From Acidobacteriota bacterium (lineage in GTDB: Bacteria; Acidobacteriota; Blastocatellia; RBC074): a DNA stretch of 64,000 nt. Below, in pieces: positions 37,014-46,903 of this stretch. The first letter of the stretch is position 1. Each line of letters begins with the position of its first letter. Both the position numbers and the translations under genes were made by a program. Where the stretch lies: NCBI GenBank assembly GCA_018268995.1, contig JAFDVL010000005.1, positions 62,001 through 126,000 of the forward strand. Reading direction: 5' to 3'. The notes beneath the pieces are model-generated. The model had not been told where the DNA came from. It did no database searches and was given only the letters and a program-made list of their open reading frames with translations.

Positions 37014-38171
37014 CTATTTCTGTGCTGTCTCCTTTGCTTTAGCAGTGTCTTTTTCGCGGCGTTCTTTTTCCTTCTTTTCCTGTTTCAGTCGTTTCTTCTT
37101 TTCTTTCTCAGATTCTTCACTGTAAGGCGTGACTTTGATTTGCGCTGACGCAGTCTTCAAACCGGGCAATTGATATTTGGGATCAATTTCGATGAAGGCA
37201 TCTTCACGTAGTGACTTTAGATAAACGTCCACGTGCTCCTGCCCTTTTTCCATTGCCAGGCGTTGTGAGACAGCATTTTTCACATCAACATCTTCAAAGG
37301 GTTTGATTTCGCGATCTTTGCGCGCATCAATCCGAAAGATCGCATAGCCATCGGCCAGCGCAATTGGCTCTGTGGTAGAACCGATTTCGGCCTTTTCTAC
37401 GATGGTGCGGATTTCGGCGGGCAATTGGTCAAGCTGGACTTTTCCGATTTTGCCATCCTTCGTGACAATGTCAGCCGGGTCTTCAGATTTGCTGCGAACG
37501 AGCGCTTTGAAATCTGCCCCCCCTTTAATTTGTGTGGCAAGGTCCTTGGCTCTGGCCTGCGCCTGCGTTTGCAACAACATGTCCTTGGGCTTGCGAATGA
37601 AAAGACGGCTCAGTTCAACTTCGCCTGGGGTCGAAAACCAGTCTTTGTTTTTCTCATAGAAGTCACGCTTAGCCTGTTCCGTCAATCGCTGGTAAAGCGG
37701 GCCGTACACTTCGCGTCCCAGCACGGCATCGGACATAAAGCGGCTGCGCAAACCGCGCTTTTGCTCATTGATGTCCACCCCGACTTCGCGCATCTTCTGT
37801 TCCAGGCAATCCAGGTTTTCGCAACCGACTTCTTTCATGATGCGCACGAGCTGTTCATTGACGCGGTCTTCGACATCCATCGAAAGCTCTTTCGCGCGTT
37901 GCGTCAGCAATTGCTGATCAATCAGACCATCCAGAATTTTGGCACGAAGTTCCGCAATTTCTTTTTCGATCTCTTCATCTTTCTTGCCGCGTTGTTTGAA
38001 CTCTTCGATGTATAGCTTAAGTTCGCGCTCAAAGGCAGAACGCAAAATCACTTCTGTGTTCACACGGGCAATCACTTCATCCAAAGGTGTCAAATCGCTT
38101 TCCTGCGCCCAAACGGCGGCGGGGAAAAGCAAAACGATAGCAAGATAAATCAGCGTCTTCATAGATTTCAT
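37014..38171 (-). CDS. SurA-like periplasmic peptidyl-prolyl isomerase
   Basis: 385 residues with a signal peptide (MKSMKTLIYLAIVLLFPAAVWAQ). A SurA_N helical chaperone region (about 25-180, including AELRAKILDGLIDQQLLTQRAKEL) is followed by a parvulin-like PPIase domain (about 190-300: VELSRLFIRK ... GGADFKALVRSKSEDPADIVTKDGKIGKVQLDQLP ... DGYAIFRI). The C-terminal 45 residues are a Lys/Glu tail (KEKKKRLKQEKKEKERRE), unusual for SurA. It would help outer-membrane proteins fold in the periplasm. GGGAG lies 9 nt before the first ATG. It sits 45 bp after a related lipoprotein, so they probably form one operon. Confidence 0.85.
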   Translation of the reverse strand: MKSMKTLIYLAIVLLFPAAVWAQESDLTPLDEVIARVNTEVILRSAFERELKLYIEEFKQRGKKDEEIEKEIAELRAKILDGLIDQQLLTQRAKELSMDVEDRVNEQLVRIMKEVGCENLDCLEQKMREVGVDINEQKRGLRSRFMSDAVLGREVYGPLYQRLTEQAKRDFYEKNKDWFSTPGEVELSRLFIRKPKDMLLQTQAQARAKDLATQIKGGADFKALVRSKSEDPADIVTKDGKIGKVQLDQLPAEIRTIVEKAEIGSTTEPIALADGYAIFRIDARKDREIKPFEDVDVKNAVSQRLAMEKGQEHVDVYLKSLREDAFIEIDPKYQLPGLKTASAQIKVTPYSEESEKEKKKRLKQEKKEKERREKDTAKAKETAQK

Positions 38172-38216
38172 AAAATACTGCTCCCTGAGAATCTCTCCCT
38201 GTCTGATGCAGGGATA

Positions 38217-39185
38217 TTACTTCCATTTACCAGTGTAACTGAATCCCAGTTTATCGCCATAGACCTTGATCCTGGCTTGGGCCAAAGCCTGATTGCGATA
38301 GGAATCAATCACTGATTGATTTTTACTGCGCAGCAGGTCTTCCTCTACCTGCTTCTGAATTTTCTCGAACGGCTGCGGCTCTTCTTTTTTGACCATTTGA
38401 AAAATGTGATAGCCAAAGTTTGATTTGACTACTGTACTGATACCACCTGTCTTCAGTGGCATCGCCGCGTTTTCGAGAACTTCGGGCAACTCCTTCGGGC
38501 GATAACAACGCAAAGCTCCTTTCGAGGGTGACTTGGAGGATTCTTTGGCGATGATCGCAAAATCGGCGGGCTTATCTAAAACTTTCTTCCGCAATTCTTC
38601 CGCGTCTGTCGCTTCATCAACTTTAATTTCTCGGACACAGAAGCTGGGTTCCTGCGGATAGCGTTTCGGATTATTTTTGTAAAATTGTTCGATTTCCTGT
38701 GCGGTGACTGAAACATCTTTCAGCACGTCCGCCTTATAGAATTTCCAGACGACCAGATCATCCGCGATCTCTGCCGCGCGCTCTGGCCCGACCAAAGCGG
38801 TCTGATTGGAATTATTGCCTTCGACATTGGCCTGTTGATGTTGATCGGCGACTTCGCGGCGGACCTCATCGTCCGTGGCTTGAATGCCTTTGGCGGCGGC
38901 CTGTTGCAAAATCAACTGGCGACTAATGAATTCATCCAAAAGGCTGCTTTGCAATTGATTACTGTCTTCCTGTGTTTGTTGTTGCAGCAAATCGGAAAGG
39001 CGGGATTTCAGAAACCGATCCAAGGCCGCCTTGTATTCAGGTGAACCGTTGATTTCAGCAACCACAGGAGTTTTTTCATCTGCCGCCTGCAAAGCGTTGG
39101 CGTGACTACTACTGGCTTTTGATTTACACCCGCTCATGATTCCGAGCAGGAGAAATAAGCCAAGTGCGAAAAATTTTTGAGGCAT
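38217..39185 (-). CDS. SurA/PrsA-like foldase lipoprotein
   Basis: 322 residues. The signal MPQKFFALGLFLLLGIMSGC has the lipobox IMSGC, so it is anchored to a membrane. A SurA_N-like helical region (SSLLDEFISRQLILQQAAAKGIQATDDEVRREVADQ) is followed by a parvulin domain (PSFCVREIKVDEATDAEELRKKVLDKPADFAIIAKESSKSPSKGALRCY ... KSNFGYHIFQMVKKEEPQPF). Together with its neighbour, which is soluble, it forms a pair of periplasmic folding factors. Confidence 0.88.
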   Translation of the reverse strand: MPQKFFALGLFLLLGIMSGCKSKASSSHANALQAADEKTPVVAEINGSPEYKAALDRFLKSRLSDLLQQQTQEDSNQLQSSLLDEFISRQLILQQAAAKGIQATDDEVRREVADQHQQANVEGNNSNQTALVGPERAAEIADDLVVWKFYKADVLKDVSVTAQEIEQFYKNNPKRYPQEPSFCVREIKVDEATDAEELRKKVLDKPADFAIIAKESSKSPSKGALRCYRPKELPEVLENAAMPLKTGGISTVVKSNFGYHIFQMVKKEEPQPFEKIQKQVEEDLLRSKNQSVIDSYRNQALAQARIKVYGDKLGFSYTGKWK

Positions 39186-39316
39186 AAGTGCAAAATAAAA
39201 GAGGGATGATCAGAGGCGACATACCACCACCCCGTCGCTCTGACGGCAGAGAATTGTACGATGCACGGCGTAATGCTCGCAAGGCGTACAGGAAAAGCTG
39301 GTGGATTGAGGAAAGA

Positions 39317-40138
39317 TTAGCTGGCCTGTCGTTCGTGTTCTCGCGGCCCCAGCGGGAGGGTTGGTTCTTCGGTTACACTGTATTCGCGAGCCACCTCTGG
39401 ATCAAATTCATTCGTCACTCTGGTTTGCGGCGAACTAAACTGGGGGGTTGAGTTAGTGGTCTGCCAGGGCAGCGATTGTTCCGGCATTCTTTCAGCCGCT
39501 TCAAGCGCTTCTCTCTCCTGATCAGAAGGGGCAAAAAAGGCTCCGTTGATTAGATGTCCCAGCCCGGTTGCGACCGGAATGAGTCCAAACACCCACAGCA
39601 TTTGCACCACGGGCAATAAGCCAGTGATGTCAGGATTATGTTGCAGGACAATGCGTTCCAAACTAGCCAACAAACCGGATTCCGCAGCGGTTTTGAGGAA
39701 CAAATAATATGCCCCGGTTACAGCACTGCCGGAAAAAATCGAAAGAATGCCTTTTTGCAAATGATAGCGACGCGATTCGCGCGAGCGTTTCTTTTTTTGG
39801 TAGGCTCCCACAACAGCTGCCTTAGTATCAGTCGCTACACAGGAAGCTTTCTGGGCAATGTCGGCAGCAATCTCAGCGCCCCAGTTGTGTGCCTGCCCCG
39901 GTTGTTTTTCGTATTGACGGCGATGATGCGTTTGCGTCTTTTTGAATTCTTTATGCGCCTGCTCAAAGCCAGAACGTAAACTATTGCCGAGGTCTTTCAA
40001 ATCCACTTTCAGCCGCTCAAAGTCAACCGGGCCGCGACGCCCTTCCATCGCATCAACGATAGCACCTAAGTTCGTACCGCATTGACGGCAGAATCGTTGT
40101 CCTTCGGTAGCTGGACTTGAACATTTGGGACAATACAT
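39317..40138 (-). CDS. Zinc-ribbon membrane-associated protein
   Basis: About 273 residues. The N-terminus MYCPKCSSPATEGQRFCRQCGTNLG is a zinc ribbon (CPKC and CRQC) that probably mediates binding. A coiled region (about 40-110) is followed by a hydrophobic zone (about 125-205) with two likely membrane helices (GILSIFSGSAVTGAYYLFL and LPVVQMLWVFGLIPVATGLG). The C-terminal tail is Pro/Glu/Thr-rich. The start at 40138 has GGAGG 8 nt upstream, better than an earlier in-frame codon at 40153. The family is a common but uncharacterised one in this group of bacteria. Confidence 0.72.
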   Translation of the reverse strand: MYCPKCSSPATEGQRFCRQCGTNLGAIVDAMEGRRGPVDFERLKVDLKDLGNSLRSGFEQAHKEFKKTQTHHRRQYEKQPGQAHNWGAEIAADIAQKASCVATDTKAAVVGAYQKKKRSRESRRYHLQKGILSIFSGSAVTGAYYLFLKTAAESGLLASLERIVLQHNPDITGLLPVVQMLWVFGLIPVATGLGHLINGAFFAPSDQEREALEAAERMPEQSLPWQTTNSTPQFSSPQTRVTNEFDPEVAREYSVTEEPTLPLGPREHERQAS

Positions 40139-40189
40139 AAAACGAACCTCCAAGCTGCGCTTTACGACGTCTTCTGGCGCAAAGTTCAG

Positions 40190-40639
40190 TTACTTTTTCT
40201 TTCGTTGGTAGCTTACGCGAACAACCGTCTTGATATTGCCGCGGACATTGAAATCACCTTCCAGGTGGAATTCCAGTGGATCGCAAGCCGCTACAAAATC
40301 ATCCCGAATCTGGTTCACAACGTGTTCGTGAAAGATTTTCACATCGCGGAAGGAATTGATGTACAGCTTCAGCGATTTCAATTCGATGCAACGCTTGTTT
40401 GGCACATACATAATGTGCAGCGTGGCAAAGTCCGGGAAATCCGAAAACGGGCAAATGGCCGTGAATTCCGCCGAAGTAAAATTGATCTCAATTCGCTGTC
40501 CTGGATATTCATAAGCAAACGTATCCAACGGGTACAAATTCATTTCCGTCGGGGGCGTCGCGCGAATTTCCAGTTGCGAAGCGGGTGTGATTTCCTTAAT
40601 TGCGGGAAGTGATAATTTTGTTTTTTTCTGGCGTGACAT
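40190..40639 (-). CDS. queF: NADPH-dependent 7-cyano-7-deazaguanine reductase
   Basis: 149 residues, the short (unimodular) QueF form. The catalytic cysteine C63 is in [21 protein letters not shown], followed by D70, and the QueF motif reads [15 protein letters not shown] with HEHVVNQI after it. QueF reduces preQ0 to preQ1 in queuosine biosynthesis for tRNA modification. The rest of the pathway (queC, queD, queE, tgt) is not in the window. The ATG is preceded by GAGAAG. Confidence 0.96.
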   Translation of the reverse strand: MSRQKKTKLSLPAIKEITPASQLEIRATPPTEMNLYPLDTFAYEYPGQRIEINFTSAEFTAICPFSDFPDFATLHIMYVPNKRCIELKSLKLYINSFRDVKIFHEHVVNQIRDDFVAACDPLEFHLEGDFNVRGNIKTVVRVSYQRKKK

Positions 40640-40753
40640 TTTCTTCTCAGCTTGATCGCGATACTCCCCATAGGCAGCATCGTTAAGAATTTCGTAGTAA
40701 AAGAAATTCTAATTGATCAGGCGAGAAAGGCAAAATAGCCGCGCTTCCCTGCC

Positions 40754-41323
40754 TCAAGACTCGCCCTCGACAATCGGAAATTCCAGATGCGTGACGCCAT
40801 AGCTGGTGGATGAACTCAGGGCATAGCCTGCGTGACGAAAGACCGACAGCATCAACCGATTATCAGACAACACATCTGCACTAAAACGTGTGATTCCATG
40901 TTGCCGCGCTAATTCCGTCATGGTTTGTAACAAGGCGGTGCCAATTCCTTTGCGCTGCATGGCGTCTTCCACCAAAAACGAAACTTCAGCAACAGAGGGA
41001 CGATCTTTCAGCGCCTGATACTGGCCCAGCGCAATGATCTGCTCATCGTCATTTTTACGCGTGACAACGAATGCCACCCGCTGCGCCCCATCCATCTGAA
41101 TCAAATGTTGCAGGTCGCTTTCAGATAAAAATTTGATCGGATGAAGAAAGCGATACCGCAATGACTCCTGCGAACAGCGTGACAGCAAAGCGCGGACTTT
41201 TCCCCGTTCCTCAGACCGCAGCAATCGGATCGTCAAAACCGTGCCGTCATCTACCGTCACCTCTCGGCTGAAATTCGATAATGTATTTCTCACTGCGGTT
41301 TCCATTCCCAAACTGCTTCGCAT
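40754..41323 (-). CDS. GNAT acetyltransferase (Pat-like domain)
   Basis: 189 residues. The acetyl-CoA loop reads VEDAMQRKGIGTALLQTMTELARQHGI (R-K-G-I-G). The N-terminal part (IRLLRSEERGKVRALLSRCSQESLRYRFLHPIKFLSESDLQHLIQMD) resembles the GNAT domain of protein lysine acetyltransferases that acetylate acetyl-CoA synthetase, but here the domain stands alone with no acyl-CoA synthetase part. It diverges from the P-type ATPase gene. A second ATG is at 41305; the choice between it and 41323 is uncertain because neither has a strong ribosome site. Confidence 0.85.
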   Translation of the reverse strand: MRSSLGMETAVRNTLSNFSREVTVDDGTVLTIRLLRSEERGKVRALLSRCSQESLRYRFLHPIKFLSESDLQHLIQMDGAQRVAFVVTRKNDDEQIIALGQYQALKDRPSVAEVSFLVEDAMQRKGIGTALLQTMTELARQHGITRFSADVLSDNRLMLSVFRHAGYALSSSTSYGVTHLEFPIVEGES

Positions 41324-41478
41324 TTTCTATGATGCCTTTCATAATTGCGGAAATAAATACGCTTTTTTTCAAACAAGGCACTTTGCGTGCAAGCCCAGTG
41401 CCACATCGTGCGGCGCGTGGATTGCGAGAATACCCCCTTCTAGCAATCAATGAGGGATTTCCCCCATTTGGAGAATTG

Positions 41479-44190
41479 ATGGGAACAACAATTACCGAAC
41501 TTGCGGCGCAACCATCTGCCGGACAAAGCGCTGAGCGCGCCTACCAAAAACCCTACGCAACAGATAGCGTAGAGGTAATTGAGGCACTGAAGACAAACCT
41601 GCAACGTGGACTGAATGCAGATGAGGTGGCTGCACGCCGAGAGCGTTATGGGACAAATACAATTCAATCCATTCGTTCGCGTGCGGCCTGGCGTATCCTG
41701 CTTGATCAGTTTGCCAGTCTGGTGATCGCCTTGCTGGGGGCAGCAGCCATTGTGGCACTGGTCACAGGGGACGTGTTGGATGCAATAGCAATTCTGGTTG
41801 TGTTGGTCATCAATGCGCTGGTTGGCTTTGCGACCGAATGGCAAGCGGGGCGGGCGCTGGATGCCTTACGCCGTCAGGCTGTGACCACGGCACGCGTGCG
41901 ACGCGATGAACATGAAATCACGCTGCCTGCTGAAGAACTGGTGCCGGGCGATATTGTAATTTTGAATGCAGGCGATCACGTACCCGCCGATGCACGCATT
42001 CTTGAAGCGGCAACGTTGCGCGCCGAAGAGTCTGCGCTGACGGGTGAGAGTACGACAGTTGAGAAATCTCCTGCGCCCGTTGCCGCTGAAGCTTTACTAG
42101 CGGAACGTTCCTCAATGCTATATCTGGGCACGGCCATTGCCGCCGGACGTGCCGTTGCCGTGGTAACCGCAACAGGCGCAGAAACTGAGTTAGGCCGGAT
42201 TGGGCGTTTAGTGGCCGAAGCCCCAGAAGAATCCACTCCGCTGAAACGCAAGCTGGATGATCTTGGTCGTCGCCTGGTTTATCTGGTGATGGTGATTGGG
42301 GCGATTGTCGCCTTTGCAGGTTGGCTGCGCGGCGATGATTTATGGATGATGATCGAGGTTGGCATTAGTTTGGCCGTCGCTGCTGTTCCCGAAGCCTTGC
42401 CTGCGGTAACAACTTTAATTCTGGCCCTTGGTGTGTTGCGGATGGCGCGTCAACAGGCAATCGTGCGGCGACTGGCCTCGGTTGAGACATTAGGAAGCAC
42501 AACGATTATCTGTTCTGACAAAACTGGAACGCTTACCGAAAATCGGATGACTGTCCGTGAGTATCATTTGCCGGACGGAAGTCGGATTGAATTACACTCC
42601 CATCAACTCCCAGACAAAAATAACCAACACCTGGCGCGAGCCATTCGTGTGGGCGTGCTATGCAATGAAGCAGCATTTCATCGTGACGCCGATGGCACAG
42701 CGCAGTCTGTCGGAGACCCAACGGAAACAGCCCTTCTGCTTGCGGCGGCCTCTTTAGGGATTGATGTCGTGCAGCAGCGAAGCGATTACCCGAAGCTGGA
42801 TGAACGCCCATTCGATGCGGTGACAAAACGCATGATCACAATTCACCGCACGACGGATGGAAGCAGGCTGGCATTGCTCAAAGGTGCGCCAAACGTGGTC
42901 TTGGAGGCCTGCTCTGTTTATTTGACGAAAGGCGAAAGCAAGGCGCTGGACGCAGAAATGCGCGAGCAAATATTGCTCGCCAATCGGCACATGGCCGAAC
43001 GAGCCTTACGCGTTTTGGCATTGGCAGAAAAACAGCTTGAAGACGAGAACAGCGAAAGTGCATACACCTTTCTGGGCTTTGTGGGAATGATTGACCCGCC
43101 GCGAGCGGGCGTCGCCGAGGCGATTCGGCAGGCACAGGAAGCTGGGATTCGGGTGGTGATGCTCACGGGCGATCAAATCCACACGGCGCAGGCTATCGCC
43201 CACGAACTTCGCTTGTGCGGCGAGGCAGAACCACAAGCCCGACATGCCCGCGATCTGGAAGATGCTTCGCATCAGGACATCGCCCAACTAGCCCTAACGA
43301 CCGATGTTTTTGCGCGTGTCTCGCCCGAAGACAAATTGCACATTGTCGAAGCGTTGCAAAAAGCTGGTGAAATCGTGGCCGTGACAGGCGATGGGGTCAA
43401 CGATGCTCCGGCGCTGAAACGGGCGGATATAGGTGTGGCAATGGGAATGCGCGGCACCGAGGTCGCGAAAGAAGCCGCAGATGTGGTGCTGGCGGATGAC
43501 AACTTTGCGACGATTCTGTCTGCCGTAGAAGGCGGGCGCACAATCTATGCGAATATCATTCGCTTTGTTCATCTGATGTTTTCTAAAAATCTCGGCACGG
43601 TGTTAGCGATCTTTATCGCCATTGTCATCGGCTGGCCATTGCCTTTACTGCCGCTACAAATTCTCTGGGTAAACTTATTGACCGATGTGTTTCCAGCGCT
43701 GGCACTCGCGTTGGAGCCGACGGATCGAGGCATCATGCAACGTCCACCACGCCCACCAGACGGAGCGTTGCTCTCACACCCATTTTTACTGCTTATTTCG
43801 TGGCAAGGCGCGTTATTAGCCGCAATTATTCTGGCGGCGTATGGCTGGGCGTTACAAAGCTACGGGGCTGGATCGCATGCGCGAACGGTGGCGTTATTCG
43901 CCTTGATCGGAGTCCAGGTTGGCCATATGTTCAACTGCCGTTCACGCACGCATTCAGCCTTTGAAGGTTTTTTCCGCAACCCATTTATCTGGGGAGCCAT
44001 CTTCATTGTTATCATCTTACAAGCGCTGGCACTTTATCAGCCTTTTCTCGCGCGGGTGTTGGATACGCACAAACTCAATGCAACCGATTGGGGCATCATT
44101 GCGGCCACAATTATCTTGCCGATCCTCGTGGTTGAAATCACAAAGGCGATCTTTCGCAGCCGGACTGCACGCTTGCATCCTGGAAGCTAA
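41479..44190 (+). CDS. Cation-transporting P-type ATPase (Ca2+-ATPase type)
   Basis: 903 residues from the ATG at 41479 with GGAG closely upstream. Motifs: the phosphorylated aspartate D347 in CSDKTGTLT, TGES in the actuator domain (ALTGESTTVEK), MLTGDQ in the nucleotide domain and TGDGVNDAPALKRADIGVAMG in the hinge. It is a P2-type enzyme; the membrane residues needed for Ca2+ site II in SERCA are retained (PEALP in the fourth helix with Glu, and NLLTD in the sixth). So it is predicted to export Ca2+ or a related divalent ion. The N-terminal cation ATPase domain is present (SVEVIEALKTNLQRGLNADEV). It is followed by a universal stress protein gene on the same strand. Confidence 0.93.
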   Translation: MGTTITELAAQPSAGQSAERAYQKPYATDSVEVIEALKTNLQRGLNADEVAARRERYGTNTIQSIRSRAAWRILLDQFASLVIALLGAAAIVALVTGDVLDAIAILVVLVINALVGFATEWQAGRALDALRRQAVTTARVRRDEHEITLPAEELVPGDIVILNAGDHVPADARILEAATLRAEESALTGESTTVEKSPAPVAAEALLAERSSMLYLGTAIAAGRAVAVVTATGAETELGRIGRLVAEAPEESTPLKRKLDDLGRRLVYLVMVIGAIVAFAGWLRGDDLWMMIEVGISLAVAAVPEALPAVTTLILALGVLRMARQQAIVRRLASVETLGSTTIICSDKTGTLTENRMTVREYHLPDGSRIELHSHQLPDKNNQHLARAIRVGVLCNEAAFHRDADGTAQSVGDPTETALLLAAASLGIDVVQQRSDYPKLDERPFDAVTKRMITIHRTTDGSRLALLKGAPNVVLEACSVYLTKGESKALDAEMREQILLANRHMAERALRVLALAEKQLEDENSESAYTFLGFVGMIDPPRAGVAEAIRQAQEAGIRVVMLTGDQIHTAQAIAHELRLCGEAEPQARHARDLEDASHQDIAQLALTTDVFARVSPEDKLHIVEALQKAGEIVAVTGDGVNDAPALKRADIGVAMGMRGTEVAKEAADVVLADDNFATILSAVEGGRTIYANIIRFVHLMFSKNLGTVLAIFIAIVIGWPLPLLPLQILWVNLLTDVFPALALALEPTDRGIMQRPPRPPDGALLSHPFLLLISWQGALLAAIILAAYGWALQSYGAGSHARTVALFALIGVQVGHMFNCRSRTHSAFEGFFRNPFIWGAIFIVIILQALALYQPFLARVLDTHKLNATDWGIIAATIILPILVVEITKAIFRSRTARLHPGS

Positions 44191-44361
44191 CGTTTCAAAT
44201 TGGAGATCGAAGCGCGTGGGGACTTTTCCACGTCACTTCCGGCATTTTCCACAATCCAATCGTAAAACAGCTTAAATCTGACAAGGTTTGCCTGAGGCAT
44301 ATTCTTTGCAATAGCACGCGCAGGAGGACGGCACCCCCACAGAATAACGCCGTTATAGGAT

Positions 44362-45249
44362 ATGATTCACATTCAACGCATACTTTGTCCCACAGACCTT
44401 TCACCGCAATCGGATGAAGCATTGCAATACGCCCTCGCACTTGCTCGCACTTACACGGCCAAGCTTTTTATTTGTCATTGTGTGCCGCCGACCTTTTTCG
44501 TAGACGTGGCGGAGCGGGAGAAGTACCAGGAAAAATTTGAAACGTCTATTCGGGCATTTGCCTCGCCCACAGAGCCTGGCATGCCCGCCTGCGAAGGAAT
44601 CATTGTGGAGGAAGACCCGGCCACCGCCATCGCACGCGTGGCGGCTGAATATCACATAGATTTAATCGCCATGCGTTCCCGTCGTCGCCCGTTGGCAGCA
44701 GCATTGTTGGGGTCTACCGCAGAGGCCGTTTGCCGCACAGCCCCTTGTCCTGTTCTGGTAACTCATCCCAATGAATTTGAATGGAGCGGCCTAAATTCTG
44801 ATGAAGTCAGGATTCGGCGCGTACTGGTGGCGACGGATTTTTCCAACGATTCAGAGTTGGCCGTGCAATATGGGCTTTCATTGGCGCAGGAACATCAGGC
44901 CGAATTACATCTGCTGCACGCTTTGCCTGTGGCACTTTCTCCGGCTCTGGCTGGAATGCCCGTCGGCATTGAATCGGATTTTCAACGTGCAGCTCGACAA
45001 TTACATCAGGCCGTTCCCGATGAAGCACATCTCTGGTGTAAGGTGGTGCAGGCCGTTCGCGCCGGGCAACCCTATCGCGAAATCCTCACGTATGCAGAAG
45101 AACACAGCATTGATTTGATCTGCATGGGAGTGCATGGCGCGGGGTTTTCGATGCGTGCGCTTTTCGGCTCGAATGCAGATCGGGTGTTACGGCAAGCGCC
45201 ATGTCCGGTGCTCATTACCCGGCCCTTAAAACCTGCTTCACCCAGGTAA
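44362..45249 (+). CDS. Tandem universal stress protein
   Basis: 295 residues made of two UspA domains. The first starts IQRILCPTDLSPQSDEALQYAL and the second IRRVLVATDFSNDSELAVQYGL. The ATP-binding GxxGx(9)GS motif is clear in the second (GVHGAGFSMRALFGSNADRVLRQAPCPVLI); the first has a modified form (RSRRRPLAAALLGSTAEAVCRTAPCPVLV) lacking the first Gly. Stress proteins of this kind bind ATP and are induced under starvation or ion stress. The upstream gene is a P-type ATPase, which suggests the two are co-regulated, but 170 bp separate them. Confidence 0.93.
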   Translation: MIHIQRILCPTDLSPQSDEALQYALALARTYTAKLFICHCVPPTFFVDVAEREKYQEKFETSIRAFASPTEPGMPACEGIIVEEDPATAIARVAAEYHIDLIAMRSRRRPLAAALLGSTAEAVCRTAPCPVLVTHPNEFEWSGLNSDEVRIRRVLVATDFSNDSELAVQYGLSLAQEHQAELHLLHALPVALSPALAGMPVGIESDFQRAARQLHQAVPDEAHLWCKVVQAVRAGQPYREILTYAEEHSIDLICMGVHGAGFSMRALFGSNADRVLRQAPCPVLITRPLKPASPR

Positions 45250-45382
45250 AACCTCGCGGCGATGAGAAAAACTTCGCGAGCGGGGGTTTGCGCATAAGGT
45301 GCGTAAAATTTCGCCTTTCGACTGCGGTGGAGCCACGCTTGGTGAGTTTTCCCCTGGCCTTTGAATTGCACTTGTTTAGGAT

Positions 45383-46126
45383 ATGAAAAAACAGGTTTGC
45401 AGATTGATAGTTTCCGCGTTTTTTTTCGCAATCCTTGCCAGCAGCGATTCTGTTTTCTCACAATCAGCGAACCAGCCTGCTTCACAAAAAGCCCCCGTGA
45501 AAAAAGCTCCGGCTAAAAAGGCCCAGATCACTGAAGCTCAGATTGTTGAGGCCAGAGAACTGTTAGGGCAACTTGGGTACTGGGTTGATTTGGAGATAAA
45601 AGGGTTGGATGCTTCTTTGTATCACGCGCTTATTGCTTTTCAAAAAGTTGAAGGGCGCAAGCGAGCAGGCGTGCTTACAGTAAAAGAACTGGAGGCGTTG
45701 CGCACAGCCAAACGACCGCAACCGCGTGAATGGGGCTTTGCACACATCGAAGTGGATTTGCCGCGACAAGTCCTTTTTGTAGTGGATTGTTGCGGGGCAA
45801 TTTTGCGGATTCTGCCAATTTCATCTGGCTCTGGTGAGTGGTTTACAGAAGGGGGCAGAACACGTCAGGCGATTACTCCGGTTGGGCGATTTAAGGTTAC
45901 CCACAAAATCAAAGGCTGGCGGAAAAGTCCGCTGGGATTACTTTACTATCCGAATTACTTTCATGATGGCGTAGCGATTCACGGAAACCCTGCGGTGCCA
46001 ACTGTTCCAGCCAGTCACGGCTGTGTTCGTATCCCTATGTTTGCTGCCCAAGAATTCAGCGAAATGGCAAAGGTGGGAATAGATGTAATTGTTTACGATG
46101 ATGTGCAGGAAAATGTGAAGAACTAA
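45383..46126 (+). CDS. L,D-transpeptidase (YkuD) with peptidoglycan-binding domain
   Basis: 247 residues. A signal peptide ([26 protein letters not shown]) is followed by a Lys/Ala/Pro linker, a peptidoglycan-binding repeat (AREL...[42 protein letters not shown]) and a YkuD domain. The catalytic core is [19 protein letters not shown] with H200, H212 and C214. The enzyme cross-links peptidoglycan (3-3 bridges) or attaches proteins to it in the periplasm. It converges with the minus-strand gene at 46168. Confidence 0.94.
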   Translation: MKKQVCRLIVSAFFFAILASSDSVFSQSANQPASQKAPVKKAPAKKAQITEAQIVEARELLGQLGYWVDLEIKGLDASLYHALIAFQKVEGRKRAGVLTVKELEALRTAKRPQPREWGFAHIEVDLPRQVLFVVDCCGAILRILPISSGSGEWFTEGGRTRQAITPVGRFKVTHKIKGWRKSPLGLLYYPNYFHDGVAIHGNPAVPTVPASHGCVRIPMFAAQEFSEMAKVGIDVIVYDDVQENVKN

Positions 46127-46167
46127 GCCTGAAGTATTTGACTCCAGGCCCGTACGTTCCCTGCCAC

Positions 46168-46887
46168 TTAATATTCAAGCTGTCCGTCGTACATCATATC
46201 CTGCACCTTAAATCGCATGTTGAGTTTGAGGTCTTTGGTGAATTCTGTATAAAACCGGATATAGCCACTTTCGGGCGTGATGAAAGGATTGCCGTCCACC
46301 AATCGCGGGAAAACGAATTTTGCGCCCATCCCATCGTTGATCGGCGCTCGATACTCTTTCAAAAAGATTCGCTTGCCGTCTTTGACTTCCAGATACGTGT
46401 TATTTTGCAGGGAGCCGGTGTTCGCGCTATTGAACAGTTGCATCGCTGTCCCAGCAAAGCGCTGATCGGTCGAATCATAGCTTACCGCCACCACGATCCA
46501 TTCGCTGGTTCGTTGCTCGGCAAATCCTTTGAGCTGTTCTTCAAGTTGGGCATTGGGCGACTTTTGTTGCAACAGAATCGAACGCGCAAACGCCTGGCGA
46601 ATCGGGCGGGCAGAAAGAAATCGGATATGATAATTCACGTTTACTGCCTGATTCGTTGCGCCTTGCGAAGTGCGATCCGAACTGGTGCCACCGCCTGATC
46701 GTGTGGTTGGCGTATAAAACATTTCGGACGTGTTGGTCTCTCGCTGCGTTTGCCCCCAGGCGGAATCATCCAGCATTTTCTGCGCGTCTTTCAGATTCCA
46801 TTCCGTCCAGGGCTTCATTTTCTTTTGCGCCTCGACACCAATCAAGAACGTACCCAGTACAATAATCACAATAAACATCTTCTTCAT
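46168..46887 (-). CDS. Secreted protein of unknown function
   Basis: 239 residues with a signal peptide (MKKMFIVIIVLGTFLIGVEA). It has a Trp-rich start (MKPWTEWNLKDAQKMLDDSAWGQ), a Gly/Ser/Thr linker and then a beta-rich domain (VNYHIRFLSARPIRQAFARSILLQQ ... SEWIVVAVSYDSTDQRFAGTAMQLFNSA ... GAKFVFPRLVDGNPFITPESGYIRFYTEF). No catalytic motif is seen. GGGAGG precedes the ATG. It is the last gene of a minus-strand cluster behind the TonB receptor and the Tat-exported protein, so it may be part of the same system. The family is not recognised by name. Confidence 0.7.
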   Translation of the reverse strand: MKKMFIVIIVLGTFLIGVEAQKKMKPWTEWNLKDAQKMLDDSAWGQTQRETNTSEMFYTPTTRSGGGTSSDRTSQGATNQAVNVNYHIRFLSARPIRQAFARSILLQQKSPNAQLEEQLKGFAEQRTSEWIVVAVSYDSTDQRFAGTAMQLFNSANTGSLQNNTYLEVKDGKRIFLKEYRAPINDGMGAKFVFPRLVDGNPFITPESGYIRFYTEFTKDLKLNMRFKVQDMMYDGQLEY

Positions 46888-46903
46888 GTGTTCCTCCCAG
46901 AAA

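Noticed and set aside
41281..41478. N-terminal extension of the P-type ATPase from 41281
   Set aside because: It overlaps the GNAT start region and lacks a ribosome site; the ATG at 41479 has GGAG directly upstream and begins the family's normal N-terminus.
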